Positions 13,612-19,599 of a stretch of 19,599 nt of DNA are shown here, in pieces; the first letter of the stretch is position 1; the number at the start of each line of letters is the position of its first letter. The notes beneath the pieces were generated by a model. It ran no database searches. It was given only the letters and a program-made list of their open reading frames with translations, and was not told the origin of the DNA. This DNA comes from an uncultured Eubacteriales bacterium (GTDB taxonomy: Bacteria; Bacillota; Clostridia; Oscillospirales; CAG-272). The DNA is taken from the NCBI GenBank assembly GCA_902491535.1, contig CABUHS010000037.1, forward strand, positions 1 to 19,599. Reading direction: 5' to 3'. A program made the translations under genes and the position numbers.

Positions 13612-15248
13612 GTATCAGCGATAAATATTGCCGCGAGACGCTTAATGCGTCCGGCGGACTTGAAAAAATTGAGATAAACTGTCCGGATAACTTTAACTTC
13701 GGATACGACGTAGTCGATGCGATAACAGACAAAACCCCGGATAAAACCGCTCTTGTATGGTGCAATGTCGAAAATGAAGAACATATCTTCAGCTTCTCGG
13801 ATGTAAAAAAATACAGCAACCGAATCGCAAATGTATTTACAAGCGCAGGACTGAAGCGCGGCGACCGCGTAATGGTCGTACTGAAACGCCATTATGAATA
13901 TTGGTTCGTAGCGGTCGCGCTTCACAAGCTCGGAATAACCATGATCCCTGCCACACATATGCTCACCGTCGCTGATTTTCTCTACCGTATAAAGTCCGCA
14001 AGGGTAAATGCGATCGTATGCACACCGCAGGACGGTGTGCCGGATAAAGTGCTTCAGGCACTCCGCATGTTTGAGATCCCGTGCAAGCTCTGGACCGTTC
14101 AGAAAAACATACCCGGATTCCGCAATCTGTCAGAAGAGCTTCGCCATGTATCGGATGAGCTTCCGCGGGTTGCAACATCCGTAAACGACCGAATGCTGCT
14201 TTACTTCACATCAGGTACTACAGGATATCCCAAAGGTGTAATTCACGACTTTTCGTATCCGCTCGCCCATGTCGTAACCGCGAAATACTGGCATCAAGCA
14301 GAGGACGGAGGCTTGCATTTCACAGTTGCCGAAACCGGATGGGCAAAGGCGTCGTGGGGTAAGATCTACGGTCAGTGGCTTATCGGAAGCGCTGTAATGG
14401 TCTATGATTTCGACAATTTTGATCCTAAACAGCTTATATCTGTAATAAACCGCTACGGAGTCACCTCATTCTGCGCGCCGCCGACGGTATACAGATATAT
14501 CGTAAGGAAAGGTATTCCCGACATGCCTACGCTGAAGCATGCGACGACTGCCGGAGAGATGCTTGCCCCGGAGATATCAAGAAAATTCACCGAAAAAACA
14601 GGAATACAGCTCTACGAGGGTTACGGTCAGACCGAAACCACTCTTCTTACCGCAAACTTCAAGGGACGCTCACCTGTCGAAGGATCTATAGGCACCGGTT
14701 CGCCTCTTTATAACATAGAACTGCGCGGTAAAAACGGAGAGAAGGTCTCTGTAGGAGAACTCGGAGAAATCGTTATCGTGCCTCCGAAAAACGGCAGACA
14801 GATAGGCGTTTTCTGCGAATACCTTGATAATGAGGAACAGTATAAACATGTATGGCGCGGCGGAGTGTATCACACCGGAGATTCCGCATATATGGACGAA
14901 AACGGCATGTACTGGTTCCACGGCCGCTTTGACGATATTATAAAGACCGGCGGATTCAGAGTCGGTCCTTATGAGATCGAGAATATACTTGCAGAATATC
15001 CCGGTGTAGTCGAATGCAGCGTCATCGGCGTTCCCGACGCCCTGCGCGGTCAGGCAATCAAGGCGGTAATCGTACTGTCCAAGGACTATGAACCGTCGAA
15101 AGCGCTTGAAAAGGAGATCAAGGACTTCTGCAACAGCAAGCTTGCAGAATACAAATGGATCAGAATAGTCGAATTCGTTGACGAAATGCCGAAGACAATA
15201 AGCGGAAAGATCCGCAAGGTGGAGCTTCGCGGCGAAGCAGATAAATAA
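13608..15248 (+). CDS. AMP-forming acyl-CoA synthetase (medium-chain/ACSM-like)
   Basis: This 546-residue ANL-superfamily enzyme activates a carboxylic acid to acyl-AMP and then acyl-CoA. Motifs in order are the P-loop YFTSGTTGYPKG (199-210), the aromatic/substrate segment AETGWAKASWGKIYG (241-255), YGQTET (339-344), YHTGD (421-425), HGRFDDIIKTGGFRVGP (438-454, hinge) and MPKTISGKIRKVEL (527-540) with the adenylation Lys534. The GWAKASWG block is typical of the medium-chain acyl-CoA synthetase group (butyrate to medium chains, or branched acids), but chain length cannot be read from sequence. Its ATG overlaps the accA stop (ATGA), so it is a true member of the FAS operon. It may supply primer or recycled acyl-CoA; a role in exogenous acid uptake is also possible. 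Confidence 0.9.
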   Translation: MSISDKYCRETLNASGGLEKIEINCPDNFNFGYDVVDAITDKTPDKTALVWCNVENEEHIFSFSDVKKYSNRIANVFTSAGLKRGDRVMVVLKRHYEYWFVAVALHKLGITMIPATHMLTVADFLYRIKSARVNAIVCTPQDGVPDKVLQALRMFEIPCKLWTVQKNIPGFRNLSEELRHVSDELPRVATSVNDRMLLYFTSGTTGYPKGVIHDFSYPLAHVVTAKYWHQAEDGGLHFTVAETGWAKASWGKIYGQWLIGSAVMVYDFDNFDPKQLISVINRYGVTSFCAPPTVYRYIVRKGIPDMPTLKHATTAGEMLAPEISRKFTEKTGIQLYEGYGQTETTLLTANFKGRSPVEGSIGTGSPLYNIELRGKNGEKVSVGELGEIVIVPPKNGRQIGVFCEYLDNEEQYKHVWRGGVYHTGDSAYMDENGMYWFHGRFDDIIKTGGFRVGPYEIENILAEYPGVVECSVIGVPDALRGQAIKAVIVLSKDYEPSKALEKEIKDFCNSKLAEYKWIRIVEFVDEMPKTISGKIRKVELRGEADK

Positions 15249-15264
15249 ACATATTATGAGTATA

Positions 15265-15296
15265 AAAAAGCGGCTGACAGTTGTCAGCCGCTTTTT
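15265..15296. terminator. Bidirectional intrinsic terminator of the FAS operon
   Basis: The arms AAAAAGCGGCTGACA (15265-15279) and TGTCAGCCGCTTTTT (15282-15296) are perfectly complementary over 15 bp. On the plus strand it ends in TTTTT 16 nt after the ligase stop; on the minus strand it ends in a six-base T-run and can also stop transcription coming from the XRE gene. Confidence 0.9.
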
Positions 15297-15329
15297 AAGC
15301 AATATTTCTTTTTGCACAATATTGCTTTT
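15297..15329 (+). terminator. Second, weaker stem immediately after the operon terminator
   Basis: AAGCAATATT (15297-15306) pairs with AATATTGCTT (15318-15327) around an 11-nt U-rich loop and is followed by only two Ts. It may act as a back-up terminator or 3' stabiliser. Confidence 0.4.
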
Positions 15330-15334
15330 GCCGT

Positions 15335-15361
15335 GAAATATTTTACTGCGTAAAATATTTC
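15335..15361. repeat. Perfect 12-bp AT-rich dyad between converging genes
   Basis: GAAATATTTTAC (15335-15346) and GTAAAATATTTC (15350-15361) are exact reverse complements around TGC. It has no U-tract. The dyad style resembles the XRE operator at 279-307 (both have AATATT-rich outer arms with TAC/GTA near the centre). Confidence 0.5.
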
Positions 15362-15371
15362 CGAAACCCGA

Positions 15372-15566
15372 TCAACGATTCTCCTTCATGAATGATTTCA
15401 TAAGTGAAATTATACCCTCCGTCGGTTCGGTTAGCACGCAACAGCGTTTGTAAATAGTCACAATCGAATCTTTTTCGCCTTTTCTTTGCAGTTCATAACA
15501 GCAGCGCATTTGCGTCAGGTGATTTTCTTTCCTCTGTATAATTCCGGTACGATCCCACGAGAGCAA
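15372..15566 (-). CDS. Doubtful small ORF downstream of the XRE/helical regulator gene
   Basis: An open frame of 64 codons begins at a TTG (15566-15564) 19 nt after the regulator stop on the same strand. Its first internal ATG gives a 45-residue basic peptide (MRCCYELQRKGEKDSIVTIY onward, ending KSFMKENR) with four Cys. There is no signal peptide or membrane segment, and neither start has a well-placed ribosome-binding site (AGAGGAAA is 17 nt before the ATG). A second frame over the same DNA also reads protein-like (EKIALVGSYRNYTEERKSPD) but has no start, so this could equally be a decayed remnant. I do not recognise it. Confidence 0.25.
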   Translation of the reverse strand: MLSWDRTGIIQRKENHLTQMRCCYELQRKGEKDSIVTIYKRCCVLTEPTEGIISLMKSFMKENR

Positions 15567-15585
15567 TTTTTTCGATACCTATGCC

Positions 15586-16686
15586 TTATGATCGTTTCGG
15601 ACAGCTCTCAAATGTTTTCAGCGCGCCGAGATATTTTGCATCGTCCTTGAGTATATTGTACATCGGGTCTTTCAGCTTGCCGATGTAATACTCAGGCGAG
15701 CCGCACGGACCCATGACAAGGTCTTTATCTTTATCAAACGGTACATGATCCACAAGGAACGATGTACGTCTGATATAATTCGGGAGTGTCTCGTACTCAA
15801 AGCTATACGCGGCAGCAGCAGTCAGATATTCAAGTGCGCGCTCGCGCTCTCCTTTACTGAAAAAAAGCGTAAAAAGTCTGAAAGAGTCATACGCCATACG
15901 CCATGTATAATCTCCGAAGTCACCGTCACTGAAAATGCATTTCAGGATCGCAAGCTCCATCTTAGAAATGTTGATCAACGTATCCGCATCCGGCAGACTT
16001 TGTGGCTGTACACCGTCATATAAGCCGCACAGCTCGTAAACTTCATTTATGAACCACCAAAAGAGTTCCAGCATGTTTTCCTGACGCAGTTTTATTCCCT
16101 TATCAGTGCTTATCGAATACACTCCCTCAAGCCACAGCTCGCGTGTGAAGTCAAACCCATCGGGAATGCGCTCGCAAAGCTCTTTGTATTTCTTTTTATC
16201 AGTGCTTCCGTATACACTGTGCAATATTTCAAGCGCATCGTAACGTATGTTATCGTCAAACGAGTCCTCAAGAAGCGTTTTTGCTATTTTCTCCGCCTCG
16301 GGATACGCTGCGGTACGCGCGTCTCCCTCGCAGTATAACATAAGATCCTTGCCGTACCTTGCCATCATCTTATGGCTGTACGGATACTTATGATATCCTT
16401 CCCGGGACAGCTCAAGCGCATCTTCATCCTTTGATTCTTTTATTTCCGTGATTAGTTCATCGATCTCCTTTTCGACCTGCGCGCTGTCGTTACCCAAAAG
16501 ATCATCTATCGTAACACCGAAATGATTCGCAATCGCAGGGAGCAGCTCAATATCGGGGTATGTTTCCGATCGCTCCCATTTGCTGACGGTCTGCGCACTT
16601 ACTCCGAGATAATCAGCGAGCTTCTCCTGGGTATAATCCGAGCTGTATCTAAGAGTTTTAATTTTTTTTGCAAAATATTGTTTCAT
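15586..16686 (-). CDS. XRE-family regulator with a long helical (TPR-like) C-terminal region
   Basis: The 366-residue protein starts with an HTH_3 domain (residues 5-65: YTQEKLADYLGVSAQTVSKW in 18-37, then IELLPAIANHFGVTIDDLLG). Residues about 70-366 are soluble and alpha-helical, with repeated A/E/L/Y-rich helix pairs (for example DALELSREGYHKYPYSHKMM and ERALEYLTAAAAYSFEYE) resembling tetratricopeptide-like sensor regions found in clostridial regulators of this build. GGAGAG lies seven bases before the ATG. It has its own promoter and a palindrome at the predicted transcription start, pointing to autoregulation. The ligand is unknown; such C-terminal regions often bind peptides or proteins, but this is not shown here. 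It converges on the FAS operon. Confidence 0.9.
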   Translation of the reverse strand: MKQYFAKKIKTLRYSSDYTQEKLADYLGVSAQTVSKWERSETYPDIELLPAIANHFGVTIDDLLGNDSAQVEKEIDELITEIKESKDEDALELSREGYHKYPYSHKMMARYGKDLMLYCEGDARTAAYPEAEKIAKTLLEDSFDDNIRYDALEILHSVYGSTDKKKYKELCERIPDGFDFTRELWLEGVYSISTDKGIKLRQENMLELFWWFINEVYELCGLYDGVQPQSLPDADTLINISKMELAILKCIFSDGDFGDYTWRMAYDSFRLFTLFFSKGERERALEYLTAAAAYSFEYETLPNYIRRTSFLVDHVPFDKDKDLVMGPCGSPEYYIGKLKDPMYNILKDDAKYLGALKTFESCPKRS

Positions 16687-16715
16687 GGATATTCTCTCCT
16701 GAAAAAGATGATTTT

Positions 16716-16727
16716 ATCAGTACTGAT
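16716..16727. promoter_or_regulatory. Palindrome at the transcription start of the XRE/helical regulator
   Basis: ATCAGTACTGAT is a perfect 12-bp palindrome lying just downstream of the -10 box and upstream of the ribosome-binding site. It is a likely operator for autoregulation by the encoded HTH protein. Confidence 0.45.
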
Positions 16728-16733
16728 GCTATA

Positions 16734-16762
16734 ATCATACACGATTTTTATCACAAAATCAA
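16734..16762 (-). promoter_or_regulatory. Promoter of the XRE/helical regulator gene
   Basis: On the minus strand TTGATT (16762-16757) and TATGAT (16739-16734) are separated by 17 bases. Predicted transcription start is near 16727. Confidence 0.65.
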
Positions 16763-16854
16763 CAGCGCAAAACGGGAAGTTTCTCTCTGTTTGCGTTATC
16801 GTTAGAAGTCGGTCGGTCATTATGGCCTTCCAGCAGGACAAAAGTTATACGTAA

Positions 16855-16937
16855 GCCGGCGGCACGAGCCGTCATGAAAGATGAGTTTTGACCGTCGGCG
16901 TGACGCGAGTCGTCACAAAAGACAAATTTTAACTGTC
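16855..16937 (+). repeat. Two diverged tandem copies of a ~43-bp unit containing a small hairpin
   Basis: Unit A (16855-16896, 42 nt) and unit B (16894-16937, 44 nt) share the order G(C/T)CGGCG, CGAG(C/T)CGTCA, AAAGA, TTTT, AC(C/T)GTC. Most differences are C/T or G/A transitions. Each unit carries a stem at the same place despite sequence change: CGGC/GCCG in A and GTGACG/CGTCAC in B. A partial third copy may precede unit A (GGACAAAAG near 16837). Confidence 0.5.
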
Positions 16938-16980
16938 AGAATACGTTTCTCATTAAGCTTGAAAATTATTCCATTTTAAA

Positions 16981-17009
16981 TTGACGGAGAGTTATTTTTG
17001 TGCTATAAT
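16981..17009 (+). promoter_or_regulatory. Consensus promoter upstream of the PAS regulator gene
   Basis: TTGACG (16981-16986) and TATAAT (17004-17009) are 17 bases apart. Transcription would start near 17016, right before the long hairpin, giving a leader of about 200 nt. Confidence 0.75.
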
Positions 17010-17017
17010 AACCTCAC

Positions 17018-17057
17018 GGCGTTAGCAAAAGCCTTGTAAAACAAGCCTTTTGACGCC
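17018..17057 (+). other. Long hairpin at the 5' end of the PAS-gene transcript
   Basis: GGCGT (17018-17022) pairs with ACGCC (17053-17057), CAAAAG (17026-17031) with CTTTTG (17047-17052), and CTTGT (17033-17037) with ACAAG (17041-17045). There is a 3-nt bulge and one C-C mismatch, and the loop is AAA. No U-tract follows, so it is not a terminator; a 5' stabilising stem or part of a larger regulatory fold is more likely. Confidence 0.5.
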
Positions 17058-17077
17058 TGAGAGAACATTGAATGACT

Positions 17078-17143
17078 AAAAGCAAAACGTCTATGCCGTT
17101 TTGACGCAGCATAGCTGCGTATCAAGGCTTGCGCCTTGCTTTT
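17078..17143 (+). other. Four-stem cloverleaf-like element in the PAS-gene leader
   Basis: Closing stem AAAAGC/GCTTTT (17078-17083/17138-17143) encloses three contiguous hairpins: AAAACG/CGTTTT (17084-17089/17097-17102), ACGCAGC/GCTGCGT (17104-17110/17114-17120) and AAGGC/GCCTT (17124-17128/17133-17137). The stems abut with only 0-3 unpaired bases between them. It is not a tRNA: stem lengths are wrong and there is no T-loop or anticodon arm. Confidence 0.45.
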
Positions 17144-17144
17144 A

Positions 17145-17153
17145 TGATATAAT
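17145..17153 (+). promoter_or_regulatory. Second, extended -10 promoter of the PAS regulator gene
   Basis: TGATATAAT is identical to the extended -10 of the FAS operon and likewise has no good -35. Downstream, GGAAT (17176) and GGATA (17187) are also 11 bp apart, a weak echo of the FAS repeats. Confidence 0.4.
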
Positions 17154-17213
17154 TAACTTGTTTGACCGCATCAGCGGAATAAATCAGGATACCTTGTTAT
17201 TTTAGGAGATCTT

Positions 17214-19202
17214 ATGAAAAATATGATAGGAAATACGGAGGAAATATTAAGCCGCGGAATATACGGCTTTCATCAATATATTCTCAGCGATCCCGTTCGT
17301 ATAAGCTTTGCAAGCAACGGTCTCTGTGAAATGCTTGAAGTTACTGAAAAAGAACTCGTAAATGCAAAAAAAGATCTTTATGAAAATTTTGTCCATGCAG
17401 ACGACCGTAAAAGCTACAGAGAATTTCTGAAAAAGCTTGCCGGCATCGCGCAGACTCTGTCACTTGAATACCGTCTCGTAAAAAAAGACGGCAGCGTGAT
17501 CTACGTAAAAGATACCTCCACATCGGAGAAATGCCGCGGCGGCATAATGACCTGCTGCTCCGTTCTCGCTGATATAACCGCGCTTAAAACAGATGCCGGC
17601 GACCTGCATTTTATAAACGAAAGCACTCCGTGCGGACTGGTTACCTTCACCTGCGAAAATCAGCCTAAGATCACGTATGCAAACAAAAATCTTCTCGAAA
17701 TACTCAGGTTTCCGGAAATCAAAGACGGCGAGATAGACTATTACGATCTGTACAAAAGTAATATCTATCTGATGATTCCGATGGAGAACAGGCGAAGCGT
17801 CGCGCTCTATCTCAACCGCGTTTATACCCAGAACAAGCCTGCGATCGGAGAATTCACCGTATTCAGATGCGACGGCACAAAGGCATATCTTTTCGGCTGT
17901 GTCATGAAATGCCGCGGAGAGTCCGGACAGGATGAATTCCGGTGCATATGCATGGATATGACCGAAAAATACTATATGAAGCGGGCGGGCGAGACAAACC
18001 GCTATCTCAAAGCGCTTACCGCCGTATATGACAAAATATTCGAATACGATCTTTCCAACAATACCGTAAAATGCCTGTACCGGCGAAATGCGTCTCCGGA
18101 TCCCCTGCAAAGCATACCTATGCAGATGGAAGATGCGACCGACGGTTGGATCATCGACGAAGTAATCGAGGAAGACCGCGAGGGACTGCGTGATTTTTTT
18201 GCAGAAATGTTCCGCGGCGAATCTGCCGAAAGCGACAGCCCTCCGCAGATCTGTTATAAAACAATGTCTAAGGACGGCAGGATCGTTTCCAATACGGGAA
18301 TAATACTGAAAATCGACAACTCCGCGGTTCTGTTCTGCTCGAAAAAGATTGCAGACAGCGGAGAGACCGACCTGCTCCGCAGCGAAAACAGTTCACTGAA
18401 AAGTATCAACCGCAATATGCATGACATCGTTATGCGTTTTACGGACGGGATCGCAGCATTTGAAGTAACCGACAGTGAAAACGTAAAGCCGCTGTATGCA
18501 AGCGACAACGTGTGCAACTTCTTCGGATTTTCAAAAGAAGAATGGCTCTCGCTTATGCAAAAAAGCAGTTCTATAGAGAACTTCATAAGGGACAGCAGCA
18601 TTACATACGAGGATTTCAGACGGCTGCTCGACAGCGGAGAATCCGAATTTTCGTATTACGATATCAAAGCAGGAAAAAAGCGGCTTATAAAGGCTGTCTG
18701 CTCACCTGCACAGAGCGGCGATAATACCCGCCATGTCATGCTTTACAGCGACGGCAGGCGTGATATACCGGACGGAAGAAATATATTTATCCGCACATTC
18801 GGATATTTCGATGTTTTTGTGAATGAAAGGCCGATAGCGTTCCGAAGTCAGAAGTCAAAAGAGCTTTTCGCTCTGCTTGTCGACCATCGCGGCGGTTATG
18901 TATCGTCAAAAGAAGCAATCGGATTTCTTTGGGAGAACGATCCGGTCGATTCAATGACGCTCGCACGTTACCGAAAGGTCGCACTCAGACTGAAAAATCT
19001 GCTTGAAGAATACGGAATAGCTGATATCGTCGAATCGGTAAACGGCAAGCGCAGGATCGTAACCGAAAAGGTAAGATGCGATCTTTACGATTATCTTTCG
19101 GGAAAAGAAGAATTTTCTCAGCTTTTCAGGGGAAGCTATCTTACGAACTACAGTTGGGGCGAAACTACCCTCGGCGAGCTGACGAATGAACATAATTTTT
19201 AA
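17214..19202 (+). CDS. Multi-PAS sensor protein with C-terminal SARP/OmpR-type winged-helix DNA-binding domain
   Basis: The 662-residue protein has no membrane segment or signal peptide and no kinase, GGDEF or receiver domain. PAS-like modules: residues about 15-125 (FVHADDRKSYREF, EYRLVKKDGSVIYVKDTS, VLADITALK), about 130-255 (FRCDGTKAYLFGCV, CICMDMTEKYYMKR), a weaker one at 265-378, and about 400-512 (YASDNVCNFFGFSKEEW). Residues 524-625 are a winged helix: IRTFGYFDVFVNERPIAFRS, KSKELFALLVDHRGGYVSSKE, then the recognition helix around LARYRKVALRLKNLLEE and a hairpin VESVNGKRRIV. The tail ends with GSYLTNYSWGE, typical of SARP-like regulators, but the full BTAD is missing. AGGAG lies five bases before the ATG. 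It is probably a one-component sensor-activator; the adjacent thioesterase and FAS operon suggest lipid-related targets. The ligand is unknown. Confidence 0.85.
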   Translation: MKNMIGNTEEILSRGIYGFHQYILSDPVRISFASNGLCEMLEVTEKELVNAKKDLYENFVHADDRKSYREFLKKLAGIAQTLSLEYRLVKKDGSVIYVKDTSTSEKCRGGIMTCCSVLADITALKTDAGDLHFINESTPCGLVTFTCENQPKITYANKNLLEILRFPEIKDGEIDYYDLYKSNIYLMIPMENRRSVALYLNRVYTQNKPAIGEFTVFRCDGTKAYLFGCVMKCRGESGQDEFRCICMDMTEKYYMKRAGETNRYLKALTAVYDKIFEYDLSNNTVKCLYRRNASPDPLQSIPMQMEDATDGWIIDEVIEEDREGLRDFFAEMFRGESAESDSPPQICYKTMSKDGRIVSNTGIILKIDNSAVLFCSKKIADSGETDLLRSENSSLKSINRNMHDIVMRFTDGIAAFEVTDSENVKPLYASDNVCNFFGFSKEEWLSLMQKSSSIENFIRDSSITYEDFRRLLDSGESEFSYYDIKAGKKRLIKAVCSPAQSGDNTRHVMLYSDGRRDIPDGRNIFIRTFGYFDVFVNERPIAFRSQKSKELFALLVDHRGGYVSSKEAIGFLWENDPVDSMTLARYRKVALRLKNLLEEYGIADIVESVNGKRRIVTEKVRCDLYDYLSGKEEFSQLFRGSYLTNYSWGETTLGELTNEHNF

Positions 19203-19225
19203 AATTTCAGAAGAAGGCACGGAAA

Positions 19226-19599
19226 ATGGAAAATTGCTACTATCACAAGGTACACTATTATGAGACAGACAGAATGGGAATCACACACCATTCAAATTAT
19301 ATAAGATGGATGGAGGAAGCCCGCGAATTCGCACTCGGAAGTATAGGATTCGGTCTGACAAGGCTTGAAAAGCTCGGATTCACTTCTCCGGTCGTTTCCG
19401 TCGAATGTGAGTATAAACGCACGACGACCTACGACGACGAGATCAAGATCGAAGTATCCGTCGAGAAATACACAGGGGTAAAGCTGTTTCTGAGCTATAT
19501 AATGACTAATGTCAAAACAGGTGAAACGGTCGTTGTCGGAAGATCCTGCAACTGCTTTACCGGAGAGGGCGGACGACCTATCGCGATAAAAAAGCACTT
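19226..19599 (+). CDS. Acyl-CoA thioesterase of the 4HBT/YbgC hotdog family, 3' end outside window
   Basis: An open frame begins at ATG 19226, 23 nt after the PAS regulator stop, and is still open at the window end (124 residues visible of an expected 130-140). The N-terminus YYETDRMGITHHSNYIRWME contains the 4HBT active-site motif, with Asp15 as the catalytic acid, followed by the long hotdog helix EEAREFALGSIGFGLTRLEKLG and strands PVVSVECEYKR and DDEIKIEVSVEKYTG. The family hydrolyses acyl-CoA (sometimes acyl-ACP) to free acid and CoA in the cytosol; chain preference is not readable. AAGG lies upstream at a workable distance. It is probably cotranscribed with the PAS regulator and opposes the acyl-CoA ligase at the end of the FAS operon. 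Confidence 0.88.
   Translation, partial: MENCYYHKVHYYETDRMGITHHSNYIRWMEEAREFALGSIGFGLTRLEKLGFTSPVVSVECEYKRTTTYDDEIKIEVSVEKYTGVKLFLSYIMTNVKTGETVVVGRSCNCFTGEGGRPIAIKKH

Larger units (their letters stand above)
16763..17213. other. Long non-coding region upstream of the PAS regulator gene
   Basis: No credible protein gene is seen in these 450 bp. They contain a diverged tandem repeat (16855-16937), a consensus promoter (16981-17009), a long hairpin (17018-17057), a four-stem cloverleaf-like element (17078-17143), an extended -10 (17145-17153), a CCGC/GCGG stem (17166-17169/17174-17177) and the AGGAG site of the PAS gene. A 10-codon frame at 17072-17104 (MTKSKTSMPF) lacks a good ribosome-binding site. 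Confidence 0.7.

Noticed and set aside
17072..17104. 10-codon leader peptide MTKSKTSMPF in the PAS-gene leader
   Set aside because: No convincing Shine-Dalgarno and it overlaps stems of the cloverleaf element; too short to support.
17018..17143. tRNA or tmRNA-like gene in the PAS leader
   Set aside because: Stem lengths (6, 6, 7, 5), the lack of a T-loop and the lack of CCA or an anticodon arm exclude a tRNA.

Overview
The window looks like a low-to-mid GC Firmicute chromosome, most likely a gut-type clostridium (Ruminococcaceae/Oscillospiraceae-like). This is inferred from the FabK enoyl reductase, clostridial AccA/AccD proteins, a GlmU-C-like left-handed beta-helix acetyltransferase beside glmS, GGAG/AAAGG Shine-Dalgarno sites and AT-rich promoters. 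No mobile element, CRISPR, rRNA or tRNA was seen.

Layout. (1) 1-605: the start of a secreted protein (minus strand) and a divergent small XRE regulator share an AT-rich intergenic region with a near-perfect 29-bp dyad. (2) 606-754: 3' structure and an intrinsic terminator. (3) 846-4891, minus strand: hexosamine operon in the order beta-helix acetyltransferase, glmS, glmM, covering fructose-6-P to GlcN-6-P to GlcN-1-P and probably GlcNAc-1-P. (4) 4892-5234: divergent regulatory region. (5) 5235-15248, plus strand: one long type II fatty-acid synthesis operon, acpP-fabK-fabD-fabG-fabF-accB-fabZ-accC-accD-accA-acyl-CoA ligase, closed by a strong bidirectional terminator. fabH and a MarR-type FabT regulator are absent from it. 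(6) 15372-16686, minus strand: a doubtful small ORF and an XRE regulator with a long helical C-terminal part. (7) 16763-17213: repeat- and hairpin-rich leader. (8) 17214-19599, plus strand: a cytosolic multi-PAS protein ending in a SARP/OmpR-type winged helix, followed by a 4HBT acyl-CoA thioesterase cut by the window end.

How it works together. AccBCDA makes malonyl-CoA, FabD loads it on ACP, and FabF/FabG/FabZ/FabK run elongation. The terminal AMP-forming ligase and the thioesterase beyond the operon act on acyl-CoA pools. The most interesting signal is regulatory. The FAS promoter is an extended -10 element with no usable -35, preceded by four TGGAAC-like direct repeats at exactly 11-bp intervals, which is the architecture recognised by SARP-type winged-helix activators. 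A protein with that type of DNA-binding domain, fused to PAS sensor domains, is encoded just beyond the operon. Secondary candidates are a fabG leader in which one strand can pair either with a local hairpin or with the fabG Shine-Dalgarno, and a cloverleaf-like four-stem element in the leader of the PAS regulator.
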